From DASSUW01 sp963811895 (GTDB lineage: Bacteria; Actinomycetota; Thermoleophilia; Solirubrobacterales; Solirubrobacteraceae), in the NCBI GenBank assembly GCA_963811895.1, contig CAWETE010000003.1, forward strand, positions 442,573-506,572: a DNA stretch of 64,000 nt, written 5' to 3'. Below are positions 39,401-45,942 of this stretch, piece after piece. The notes under the pieces were generated by a model, which saw only the letters and a program-made list of their open reading frames with translations, was not told where the DNA came from and searched no databases. Both the position numbers and the translations under genes were made by a program. How positions within the stretch are numbered: position 1 is the first letter of the stretch; each line of letters starts with the position of its first letter.

Positions 39401-39837
39401 CCGGCCCCGACGCCGGCGCTCACGAACGGCCCGAGCTGCTTGGCGAGCCTGCCGTCCTTGACGTCGGCCGGGACGGCCGCGAGCGGCAGGGCCGGCGTCG
39501 GCTTGCGTGTCTTGACGAGTGTGTTGACGGCGTTCTCCATCAGCGTGTCGAGCACGGCCGTCTGCATCGGCGGGTTCCAGGTCGGGAAGTGGATGCTGCC
39601 GAGCGGGAGCGTCGGGTTCACCGTCTTGAGGATCAGCGCTCGCAGCGACTCGTAGCCGTGGAGCGCGATCCCGAGCTCCTCGCGCTGATGCGCCTGCCGC
39701 GCCTCGGCAAGGTCGCGCTGCACACGGGCCTCGAAGTCGGTGTCCGGCGTCTCGACGTCGTACCCCGAGTGAGGTCGCAGGACGACTCTCAGATCCTGCA
39801 GGTGCGAGTACCGGTTCTCCAGGAGATATTCACGCAT
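36439..39837 (-). CDS. Short TcA-like subunit of a Tc toxin complex
   Basis: A 1,132-residue protein, less than half the usual TcA length (about 2,400). The C-terminal third matches the TcA pore/TcB-binding region: a long helical-hairpin segment (LEQSYIQFKSQAENEEFRRE; AAAAAYANVAAAQVAQANAR; MAIEIAVLMERAYNLETGRD). Beta-sandwich signatures GLWLQKLQNVELLLVGLTG and LFENNGIATMWRLDLPLD follow. The N-terminal ~600 residues are helical with TPR-like units (RARMSLELALKATPATEPRM; ARASAGIFTRQGRAEDAARM) in place of the usual shell and receptor-binding domains. In known systems TcA is the pentameric translocation channel. ATG 39837 is fixed by GAGGAGG about 8 nt upstream. The gene is directly followed by the TcB-TcC gene. 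Confidence 0.82.
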   Translation of the reverse strand: MREYLLENRYSHLQDLRVVLRPHSGYDVETPDTDFEARVQRDLAEARQAHQREELGIALHGYESLRALILKTVNPTLPLGSIHFPTWNPPMQTAVLDTLMENAVNTLVKTRKPTPALPLAAVPADVKDGRLAKQLGPFVSAGVGAGKVDAVAGHLERAADLVESGEPERARMSLELALKATPATEPRMRAAVLHDLALLDERAAQPDAALRRMEQAGALFQEAKSPDGEFAVARASAGIFTRQGRAEDAARMTAKAAELARTHGLHDIKVDRVRQFAGLEAGETNGHRGLALAEAPGTVEAEPAHMISLAFAAPTQAAKVFTLPIKDAVSVSLATLDKDTLKPLYEQMAKTKLLDHIYVQALPAPALVAYLPYIYFFVLPMSIGDCYESMGNHAAAEQQYRSTLAYPYMNENVEATKVWTRLAECYLAWGDDLYRDARDDSSRFAPAKSKYELIIKTDGSIPASSPLYSHARFAGLKTRAQAIAAAASPVDLDENPALGMPLLSARARLGQLAAGLNFFGLAAGYVPPFSFEYLQNTARYFAQHAATLEQSYIQFKSQAENEEFRREQMDQQAELSRASVELEQLGLAEAQAGRKVAQASKTYADVQHNNAQQSQSDFASARWELLELAGLEAWSGAAAQDQDDEVRQTISGYSYYNVDGKRRSLVVQDLALQRTAITHDLEAARLAREVAAAAAYANVAAAQVAQANARIAVAEQRIEVARLQQRFAEENRDFLDMKEFSARMWYELARAMRGLSQRYLDMAIEIAVLMERAYNLETGRDLHKIQFDYRNAALGDLLGADTLLRDVDFFTFDHITTTRTKKAPIKVALSLADEFPMSFDQLQRTGQAFFETRFEHFDRAYPGLWLQKLQNVELLLVGLTGSGQVRGTLRNIGVSTFRDRDGTTRQQVYPADVMPLSEYEVRQDALVFRQDTDTLRLFENNGIATMWRLDLPLDANDYDPATLLDARLVLSFDAFFDEELEAAVLAALPAGGHASRAASMRLFAPDELFYLRSQGEGVLPFAASDFPYFQRDLVRTAVTLRATGTGTLTNGLVVRLTVGGSEIAVTLGADGTLGDTVPGSPLATLVGDPVPGDWTIAIRADDNPGKADGEGNLDLEGLQDVQVFQEYDFKYR

Positions 39838-40004
39838 GCGTGGGCCTCCTCGGCGTGAGGAAGTGGGGTGATCCGGAGAGGGTGCGGCGGCTCTGGCCAC
39901 CGCTACGGAGAGCACTACCTCATCCCGCTCGACCGGTCAACCCTGTTGGCGTGGCTCGGCGCACCCCTTGCGCGGCTGCGGCCCTTTGAAGATGCTCTTC
40001 GCGC
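39838..40004. other. Divergent control region between the Tc-like pair and the polyprenyl synthase operon
   Basis: A 167-base gap between divergent transcription units. The minus side has a clear ribosome site for the TcA-like gene. I see no convincing -10/-35 pair on either strand and no strong inverted repeat. Confidence 0.4.
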
Positions 40005-41093
40005 GTGCGAGGCAATGGGCGGCAAGAGCACAGCGGCATCGATGAGTCGGACGTCGTCGCCCGAGTCCTGGCCGGGGCGCGCTCCGACGTGCTGGGAGTC
40101 CTCGAGGCGCTGTTCGCCGAGCGACGTCAGATCGGATACGGGCCGCTCTACGACCTGCTCGCCGACTATCCGTTCCGCGAGGGGAAGGGCCTCCGGCCGG
40201 CGATCTGCCTCGCCGCGTGCCGATCCGTCGGCGGCCGCACCGACCAGGCGCTGCACTCGGCCGCTGCGCTGGAGCTCTTCCACAACGCGTTCCTCGTGCA
40301 CGACGACGTCGAGGACGGCTCGCAGTTCCGGCGCGGTCAGGTGACGCTGCTCGAGGCGCACGGCGTGCCCGTGGCGGTCAACGTCGGCGACGCGACCAAC
40401 GTGCTCGCGCTCGACCTCCTGCTCCGGAACACGGAGACGATCGGCGTGCGCAAGGCGCTGCTGGTGTTCCGCGAGGTGGAGCGGATGGCCCGCGAGTCGG
40501 CCGAGGGTCAGGCCATCGAGCTCGGCTGGATCGCCGAGCACCGCCTCGACCTCGGCGACCGCGACTACGTGCGGATGGCGTACAAGAAGACGTGCTGGTA
40601 CACGGTGATCGCACCGCTCCGCATCGGCGTCATCTGCGGAGGGCCGGCCGGCGCGCTGGCCCCGCTGCGGGAGGACCTGCAGCCGCTGATCGAGCTCGGG
40701 TTCCTGACCGGCATCGCCTTCCAGATCCACGACGACCTGCTCAACCTGGAGGCCGACGAGGCGCTCTACGGCAAGGAGATCAGCGGAGACCTCTGGGAGG
40801 GCAAGCGCACGGTGATGCTGCTGCACTTCCTCCGCACCGCTCCAAGCGCGGAGCGCGAGCGCGCCGCCGCGCTGCTCTCCACGCCCCGCCTCGCCAAGGA
40901 TCCGGAGAGCGTCCGCTGGCTGGGACAGGCGATGGTCGAGGCGGGCTCGCTCGAGCACGGGCGGGCGCTCGCGCTCGACTACTGCGAGCAGGCGCTCGCC
41001 GTGTACGACCGGCTCGGTCAGTTCACCGGCGACGACGAGCACGGCCGCTTCCTGCGTGAGATGCTGCGATACGTCATCGACCGGGTGAAGTGA
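40005..41093 (+). CDS. Polyprenyl (isoprenyl) diphosphate synthase family protein
   Basis: A 362-residue all-helical prenyltransferase. The first aspartate-rich motif is intact (FLVHDDVEDGSQFRRGQVT, DDxxD), preceded by KGLRPAICLAAC for the isopentenyl diphosphate site. The second motif is FQIHDDLLNLEAD, that is DDxxN instead of DDxxD. YGKEISGDLWEGKRTVMLLH (the GDxxxGKxT region) is conserved. The family condenses allylic diphosphates with isopentenyl diphosphate; chain length is not predictable here. The start is uncertain: GTG 40005 has no ribosome site. It is the first gene of a ten-gene operon, overlapping the next gene as GTGA. The Asn in motif 2 may lower activity or favour another allylic substrate. 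Confidence 0.9.
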   Translation: MRGNGRQEHSGIDESDVVARVLAGARSDVLGVLEALFAERRQIGYGPLYDLLADYPFREGKGLRPAICLAACRSVGGRTDQALHSAAALELFHNAFLVHDDVEDGSQFRRGQVTLLEAHGVPVAVNVGDATNVLALDLLLRNTETIGVRKALLVFREVERMARESAEGQAIELGWIAEHRLDLGDRDYVRMAYKKTCWYTVIAPLRIGVICGGPAGALAPLREDLQPLIELGFLTGIAFQIHDDLLNLEADEALYGKEISGDLWEGKRTVMLLHFLRTAPSAERERAAALLSTPRLAKDPESVRWLGQAMVEAGSLEHGRALALDYCEQALAVYDRLGQFTGDDEHGRFLREMLRYVIDRVK

Positions 41094-41584
41094 GCGTGCG
41101 AATACCGAACGATCCGGCCGGGAGCCCCGGCAACGCGCTGTCCGAGTTCGTGCGGCTGCAGACCGAGTTCCAGGCGCGCCTGGCCGAGGAGACGATCTCC
41201 TACCTGCGGAGGCTCCAGGGCGCCGCCGCGCCCGCCTCCCCCGGGACGGTGGTCATGCCGGACGGCGACGAGACCCTGAAGGCGGCGGCCACACCCGGCG
41301 GCTCGGCCACGCTCGAGCTCGAGGTGGAGAACCGCCAGCGGGTGCACTGCATGGTCACGCCCGCCCTCGGCCAGCTCGTCGCGCCGTCGGGCGTGACCTG
41401 GATGCCGTCCGTGGACGCGAGCCCGCCGTCGCTGCTCGTCGCGCCCGAGCAGGTCGTCGCCCTCTCGCTCGCCGTCGCCGTGCCGCCGGAGCTGCCGCCG
41501 GACACCTACCGCGGGATGCTCGTGCTCCAGGGCTTCCGTCAGGGCGGGATCCCCGTCGCCGTCGTGGTGGAGCCCGGCACGTGA
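41090..41584 (+). CDS. Operon protein 2: N-terminal helix plus beta-sandwich, function unknown
   Basis: A 164-residue protein with no recognised family. Residues about 14-45 form an amphipathic helix (ALSEFVRLQTEFQARLAEET ISYLRRL, phasin-like in pattern). An Ala/Pro linker follows, then a beta-sandwich domain of about 100 residues (GGSATLELEVENRQRVHCMV; TYRGMLVLQGFRQGGIPVAV) of the Ig-like or COG1470-like kind. There is no signal peptide. GTG 41090 and the stop both overlap neighbours by four bases (GTGA). Operon proteins 8 and 9 share the helix-then-sandwich design, which suggests that they assemble together or coat a common surface. Confidence 0.75.
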   Translation: MSVRIPNDPAGSPGNALSEFVRLQTEFQARLAEETISYLRRLQGAAAPASPGTVVMPDGDETLKAAATPGGSATLELEVENRQRVHCMVTPALGQLVAPSGVTWMPSVDASPPSLLVAPEQVVALSLAVAVPPELPPDTYRGMLVLQGFRQGGIPVAVVVEPGT

Positions 41585-42144
41585 CCGCGCGCGTCAAGCT
41601 CGTCGACGACGCGGCCGAGTCCGGGCGCTCGACCGCGACGCTGCTCGCGTCGCTCGGCGGCCGGCTCGGCGCCCTGCACGTCATCACCGGCGCCACGGCG
41701 GTCGGCTCGCTCGCCGCGGGCTTCGCCGCCCTCGGGCGCGAGGTCTCGAAGACGACGGAGGGAGCACGCGTGCGGCAGGCGCTCGAGACCGGCCGTGCCG
41801 GCCCCAACGGCGAGGTGATCTGGGACGCGCTGCGGATCGGCGACTGGGCGTCGAGCCATCCGCCGGCGCCGGTCCTCGACCAGCTCCGCAACGACGTCGC
41901 GCTGCTGCTCGCCGAAGACGTCGACGAGACGATCGAGCTGCTCCCGATCCCGCCCGAGATGGCCGGCGCCGCGGGCACGCAGGACGTCCCGCGCGCCGAG
42001 TTCCTGGACTTCGCGGTGGGGTACTGGGCGTTCAGCGTCGAGGTCGTGCGGGCGTTCGATGCACTCACCGGGCCGACGCTCGGACCGCACTACGCCGTCG
42101 GCGAGGGACCCCCGGCCGAGCCCGGCGGACCGCTGCTGCGCTGA
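41581..42144 (+). CDS. Operon protein 3: helical protein, function unknown
   Basis: A 187-residue, mostly helical protein without a recognised domain. An Ala/Gly-rich, moderately hydrophobic stretch at residues 27-50 (GALHVITGATAVGSLAAGFA) could be a membrane-associated hairpin. The C-terminal half contains LDQLRNDVALLLAEDVDETI and a final helix FAVGYWAFSVEVVRAFDAL. GTG 41581 overlaps the preceding stop; its own stop overlaps the next ATG (TGATG). Its tight coupling implies a role in the same complex or pathway as the prenyl synthase and the CrtC-like protein. Confidence 0.72.
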   Translation: MTARVKLVDDAAESGRSTATLLASLGGRLGALHVITGATAVGSLAAGFAALGREVSKTTEGARVRQALETGRAGPNGEVIWDALRIGDWASSHPPAPVLDQLRNDVALLLAEDVDETIELLPIPPEMAGAAGTQDVPRAEFLDFAVGYWAFSVEVVRAFDALTGPTLGPHYAVGEGPPAEPGGPLLR

Positions 42145-43136
42145 TGGCGCTGGACGCGCCGCGCGCGCCGTCCGCGCTCGACCCGCTGGCCGGGCTCTAC
42201 AAGGACTGGCTGCACCTGAACCTCTTCGATCCCGCGTCCGGGCTGATCGGGCTCGTCAACGTCGCCGCCCACGGTGCTCCCGGGGACCCGCGGGCCCGCG
42301 CGGTCGGCGCGGCGCTCGTGCACGTCCCGGGCCACGGCTGGGCGGGCAACCTCGAGGCGATGGCGCTCGACGACGCAGCGTTCGGCGAGCGCGGGATCGG
42401 GCTGCGCAGCGTCGCGATCGGGCTTGACGCGATGACCGTGCTCGCGTCGGCGCGCCTGCCGCAGGACGGCCTCGAGCTGACGGTCGCCGCGCGTGCGACC
42501 ACCGAGCCGCTGACCGTTCCGCTGCGGCTGCCGCTCGGCGACGGCTGGATCTCCTGGTCGGCGGTCTCGCACCTGGCCGTCGAGGGCGACGCGACCGTCG
42601 CCGGCCGCAGGATCTCGCTCGACGGCTGCGACGCCTACCACGACCACAACTGGGGCCGCTGGCGCTGGGGCGACGACATCGGCTGGCGGTGGGGCTGCTT
42701 CCTGGCTCCGGGCGGCGACCCGTCGTTCGTCATCGGCCGCACGTACGACCGTCTCCATCGCGCCGGCGGCCGCCCGGTGCTGCTCGTCCACAGCGGCGGG
42801 AAGCGGCGGGTGTTCACCGGGTCGAGCGTGCGGATCGACACGGCCGGCACGCTCGACGTGCGACCCCGCCGCCTGCCGGGGGCGCTCGCCGCCCTCCACG
42901 TCGACCGCGCGCGGCCCGCGCTGCCCGCCGAGGTGCACGTCGACGTCGACGACGCACGCGGCCGCGTCCGCCTGCGCTTCCGGGCCGTGGCCGCTGCGCA
43001 GATGATCACGGCGGAGCCCGCCGAGCGCGGATACGGCTTCATCCACGAGCTCCCCGGCACCTTCGAGGCCTCCGGCAACGTCGGCGGGTCGGCCGTCGAG
43101 GCCGAGGGACTGGGCATCTACGAGCATGTCGATTGA
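42144..43136 (+). CDS. CrtC/AttH-like hydratase-fold protein (carotenoid 1,2-hydratase family)
   Basis: A 330-residue protein with two lipocalin-like halves. The hallmark CDAYHDHNWGRWRWGDDIGW is at residues about 162-181; YHDHNWG (Tyr at residue 165) is the conserved motif of hydroxyneurosporene synthase (CrtC) and related AttH-type proteins. Other matches are the early KDWLHLNLFDPASG and later FLAPGGDPSFVIGRTYDR. CrtC adds water to a terminal isoprenoid double bond; relatives act as cyclases on other hydrophobic substrates. No phytoene synthase or desaturase genes are nearby, so the substrate may be a product of the linked prenyl synthase instead of a carotenoid. It overlaps the next gene by 11 bases. 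Confidence 0.85.
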   Translation: MALDAPRAPSALDPLAGLYKDWLHLNLFDPASGLIGLVNVAAHGAPGDPRARAVGAALVHVPGHGWAGNLEAMALDDAAFGERGIGLRSVAIGLDAMTVLASARLPQDGLELTVAARATTEPLTVPLRLPLGDGWISWSAVSHLAVEGDATVAGRRISLDGCDAYHDHNWGRWRWGDDIGWRWGCFLAPGGDPSFVIGRTYDRLHRAGGRPVLLVHSGGKRRVFTGSSVRIDTAGTLDVRPRRLPGALAALHVDRARPALPAEVHVDVDDARGRVRLRFRAVAAAQMITAEPAERGYGFIHELPGTFEASGNVGGSAVEAEGLGIYEHVD

Positions 43137-43650
43137 GCCGCCCTGCCGCACGCTGGCGGAGTACGTCGGCGAGCTGATCGCGCGGCTCGGCGCCGCGGAT
43201 CCGGCGGCGCTGGAGCGGATGCGGGCCGCGGTCGACGGGCGGCGCGCGCGGATCGTCCTCGGCGAGGAGGCCGTGGATCTGAGGTTCGCCGGCGACGACC
43301 TGATCGTCGAGCCGCCGGGCACCGGCGCGCCCGACGGCACGGGCGTGACGGACCGCGCCACCACGCTCGAGCTGATGGACGGCTACCTCGAGGTCACGGA
43401 CGCGATCCTCGACGGCCGGCTCGACGTCACGGGCACGGTGGACGACGTCGAGCGGATGTTCGCCGCGGTCGAGATCCTGCTCGATGTCGCCGCCCGCGCG
43501 CCCGCGCTCCAGGACCTGGCCGCCGACTACCGCGCCGACCCCTGCCGCGAGCCGCGCCGGGCCCCTCCCCCGCCCCTGTCGGTCACGAGCCCCGAGTCCG
43601 AGCGCGCCCTGCTCGACCGCCTCGGCCTGCTGCCCGACCCGCCGGGTTGA
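43126..43650 (+). CDS. SCP2-like sterol/lipid-binding domain protein
   Basis: A 174-residue protein. The order of an N-terminal helix (LAEYVGELIARLG), two strands (ARIVLGEEAVDLRFAGDDLI) and the loop TTLELMDGYLEVTDAILDGRLDVTG, followed by a helix (VERMFAAVEILLDVAARAP), matches the SCP2/alkyl sulfatase C-terminal-type fold that binds hydrophobic ligands. Beyond residue 130 the tail is Pro/Arg-rich. It would fit a carrier for the isoprenoid made by the operon (inference). ATG 43126 lies within the CrtC-like gene's last codons. After its stop there is a 58-base gap, the only break inside the operon. Confidence 0.78.
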   Translation: MSIEPPCRTLAEYVGELIARLGAADPAALERMRAAVDGRRARIVLGEEAVDLRFAGDDLIVEPPGTGAPDGTGVTDRATTLELMDGYLEVTDAILDGRLDVTGTVDDVERMFAAVEILLDVAARAPALQDLAADYRADPCREPRRAPPPPLSVTSPESERALLDRLGLLPDPPG

Positions 43651-43708
43651 CGGACCCGGGGGTCGCTGCGACGATCGAGTCTCCGCGAGCTCCGAAGGGA
43701 GGCCTCCG

Positions 43709-44104
43709 TTGGGCGTCGACCTGAGCGATGTCAACGTCGATCTGGGTGGCAGCCTCGGGTCCGTCGGCCCGGTGACGGTGGCGGGCATCCCGAGCAACTT
43801 CACGATCAACATCCCGTCGCTGCCGAAGGTGACCCTCGGCATCGATCCCATCACGATCAACAAGGTCCAGCTGGGCATCGATCCGCTGACCATCAACCCG
43901 GTCGAGTTCAGGATGTCGATCGAGAAGATCCCCGACATCCGCGCCCATCTGCCGGCCGACTTCAGCGTCGGGCTGTCGATGCTCGGCATGCAGCTCATGT
44001 GCGTGCGCCTGTGCGGCGAGGCGCAGGTGATCACCGAGCCGTACGTGCCCAACCCGTGCGAGCGGTGCGGCGGCGATCGCGTCGACCGGTCCGCCGATGG
44101 CTAG
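43709..44104 (+). CDS. Operon protein 6: beta-repeat protein with C-terminal CxxC, function unknown
   Basis: A 131-residue protein with no recognised family. It is almost entirely beta-strand with two near-identical tandem units LGIDPITINKVQ and LGIDPLTINPVE within a longer run of similar strands (VNVDLGGSLGSVGPVTVAGI; FRMSIEKIPDIRAHLPADF). It ends with VRLCGEAQVITEPYVPNPCERCGGD, whose closely spaced cysteines could bind metal. The start is TTG 43709, supported by GAAGGGAGG six to seven bases upstream. It overlaps the next gene by eight bases. The regular repeats suggest a structural or assembly role. Confidence 0.72.
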   Translation: MGVDLSDVNVDLGGSLGSVGPVTVAGIPSNFTINIPSLPKVTLGIDPITINKVQLGIDPLTINPVEFRMSIEKIPDIRAHLPADFSVGLSMLGMQLMCVRLCGEAQVITEPYVPNPCERCGGDRVDRSADG

Positions 44105-44846
44105 GAAGCCGAAGCCGAAGGCGAAGGCAGCGGCGAGAGGCAAGGAGCCGATCCGCTTCACCGGGCGGCCGAACCGGCTCGACGCCGCGCTGCCGGTCGC
44201 CGTCACGGCCGGCGCCCCGCCCGAGCTCCAGGTCGACCTGGACGTGCCGGACGCCGAGGCAACGGTCGGCTATACCGCCCGGCCGGGCACCGGTGCCCTC
44301 GGCCTGCGGCTCGCCCTTCCCGACTCCACGCCCGCCGGCACCTACAGCGGCAGCGTGACGATCGGAGAGGCCAAGCACCCGGCGGTGGTGGAGATCCACG
44401 AGCGCCGCCGCGTCGTCGTGACGCCGGCGCGGATCGCTCTGCGGCTCGCGCTCCCCGCCCGTGAGGCGACGACCGAGCTCCACGTGCTGAACGCCGGCAA
44501 CGCGCCGCTCGACGTCGCCGCCAAGCAGGCCTTCGGGCTGTTCGAGGATCACGGCCTCGACCGCAGCCTCGCCCGCGCGTGGACGGATACGAAGGCGCGC
44601 GGGGTCGACCGGTTCGGCGTGCTCGCGGACGAGCTCGCCTCGAGCCACGGCGGCCCTGTGCGCGTGCGCGTCGGCGAGGGCGCCGGCGTGCTGGAGCCCG
44701 GCGCGAGCAGGGGGATCAAGGTGAGCTTCGAGTTCCACGGGGAGCTCGTCGCAGGCCGCGGGTACTTCGGCTACTGGGATGTCGGAGGCACGGTCTGCAC
44801 GGTCAGAGTCGAGGTCGTCCAATCCGTTCCCGAGGTGACGAGATGA
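44097..44846 (+). CDS. Operon protein 7: basic tail plus two beta-sandwich domains
   Basis: A 249-residue protein. The first 16 residues are a Lys/Ala/Pro tail (ARKPKPKAKAAARGKEP). Two Ig-like or COG1470-like beta-sandwich domains follow, about 35-105 (GTYSGSVTIGEAKHPAVVEI) and 105-245 (REATTELHVLNAGNAPLDVA ... GYWDVGGTVCTVRVEVVQ). A phrase such as LPDSTPAGTYSGSVTIG parallels LPPDTYRGMLVLQGF in operon protein 2, so the two are probably distant relatives. The basic tail could bind nucleic acid or acidic lipid head groups. No signal peptide. ATG 44097; the stop overlaps the next start (ATGA). Confidence 0.73.
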   Translation: MARKPKPKAKAAARGKEPIRFTGRPNRLDAALPVAVTAGAPPELQVDLDVPDAEATVGYTARPGTGALGLRLALPDSTPAGTYSGSVTIGEAKHPAVVEIHERRRVVVTPARIALRLALPAREATTELHVLNAGNAPLDVAAKQAFGLFEDHGLDRSLARAWTDTKARGVDRFGVLADELASSHGGPVRVRVGEGAGVLEPGASRGIKVSFEFHGELVAGRGYFGYWDVGGTVCTVRVEVVQSVPEVTR

Positions 44847-45437
44847 GCGCGAAGAGGTCGACGTCGCAGCAGCTGCTCGCCGACGGGACGCAGCTGATGG
44901 TGGACATGCTCGATCGCGGCATGCGGCTGAGCGTGGAGGCCATGGACGCGGCGCGCGAGCGCACGCGCGGCGGCTTCGAGCTGCCGAGCCTGCCGACCGC
45001 GTCGTGCGGCTGCGACATCCCGCCGCCGTGCTGGTACCCGAAGGCGGCCGGCGACGTCACGAGCCACGTCTGCCCGGGCGGCACGGCGACGCTGAGGATC
45101 CGGATCACGAACTGCGGCCCGACCGCGCGGACGATCCAGGTCGAGGGCGGCAAGGAGATGAAGGTCGACCCGCCCACGCTCCAGCTCGGTCCGATGGAGC
45201 GCGGGGTCGTGACGGTGTCCCAGGACGGTCTCGGACGGCCAGGAGCATCTGGTCTGGGTCCACGGTTGCCACGACCACTTCATCCGCTGGACGATCGAGA
45301 CCGCCAAGCGCGGGTCGGACTCCTGCCACGAGCTCGAGGTCGAGGACTGCCCGGACTACCTGCACCACTGGTACGACCACTTCTACTGCGCCCACCCCTG
45401 CCCTGGCGGGCGGCGGCTCCAACCGTCCCGTGGCTGA
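44843..45437 (+). CDS. Operon protein 8: helix, beta-sandwich and Cys/His-rich tail (frameshifted near 45215)
   Basis: About 197 residues when read across one frameshift. Residues 8-45 are a helix (QQLLADGTQLMVDMLDRGMR LSVEAMDA). A Cys-rich turn (ASCGCDIPPPCWYP) follows, then a beta-sandwich (GGTATLRIRITNCGPTARTI), then, in another frame, EHLVWVHGCHDHFIRWTIE and CHELEVEDCPDYLHHWYDHF with YCAHPCPGG. As sequenced the first frame decays after VTVSQDG. Deleting one C of the CCC in GTGTCCCAGG gives VTVSRTVSDGQEHLVWVHG and a 3n gene ending at TGA 45435. The dense Cys/His pattern suggests bound metal, perhaps zinc. It overlaps the next gene by eight bases. Confidence 0.72.
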
Positions 45438-45942
45438 CGACGTCCTGCGACGGGCGCTGGAGGCGAACCTCCAGTACTACACGGCGCTCGGGCGGTTGAC
45501 GGTCGACTACCTCGAGGCGCTGGGATCGATCGCCCGGCAGGTCGAGGTGCCGGCAAAGCTGGGCAACCGCACGATCACCTTCCGCCAGTCCGAGCCCCCA
45601 CCCGCCCCTCCCGCCCCGGCGCCGCCCGCGGTGATGGTGCTCGAGGCCGAGGGCGGCGGCACGGCGATCGGCGTGTTCCTGGTCGAGAACCTGCTGGACG
45701 AGAGAGTCTCGGCGCCCGTCTCGGCGTCAGCCTTCGCCGCCCCGGACGGCCGCGAGGTGGCCGTTCCGCTCGCCTTCGAACCGGAGGTCGTGATCCTGGA
45801 GCCGGGCGAGCAGATCCTCGTCCGCGTCACCGCGCAGCTCGCTGACGACCTCGAAGCGGACGTGAGCTACCGCGCCGAGCTGGCGGTGCCGGGCGTGATC
45901 GGGACCAAGGTGCCGATCGTGGCGCGGCGCCGGGCGGCATGA
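45430..45942 (+). CDS. Operon protein 9: N-terminal helix plus beta-sandwich, function unknown
   Basis: A 170-residue protein. Residues 1-38 form a helix (VADDVLRRALEANLQYYTAL GRLTVDYLEALG). A Pro-rich linker (EPPPAPPAPAPPAV) follows, then a beta-sandwich (GGTAIGVFLVENLLDERVSA ... VPLAFEPEVVILEPGEQILV). The design repeats operon proteins 2 and 8. GTG 45430 lies in the last codons of protein 8; the stop overlaps the methyltransferase start as ATGA. Not recognised as a named family. The phasin-like helix could bind a hydrophobic body or a partner helix (inference). Confidence 0.75.
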   Translation: MADDVLRRALEANLQYYTALGRLTVDYLEALGSIARQVEVPAKLGNRTITFRQSEPPPAPPAPAPPAVMVLEAEGGGTAIGVFLVENLLDERVSAPVSASAFAAPDGREVAVPLAFEPEVVILEPGEQILVRVTAQLADDLEADVSYRAELAVPGVIGTKVPIVARRRAA

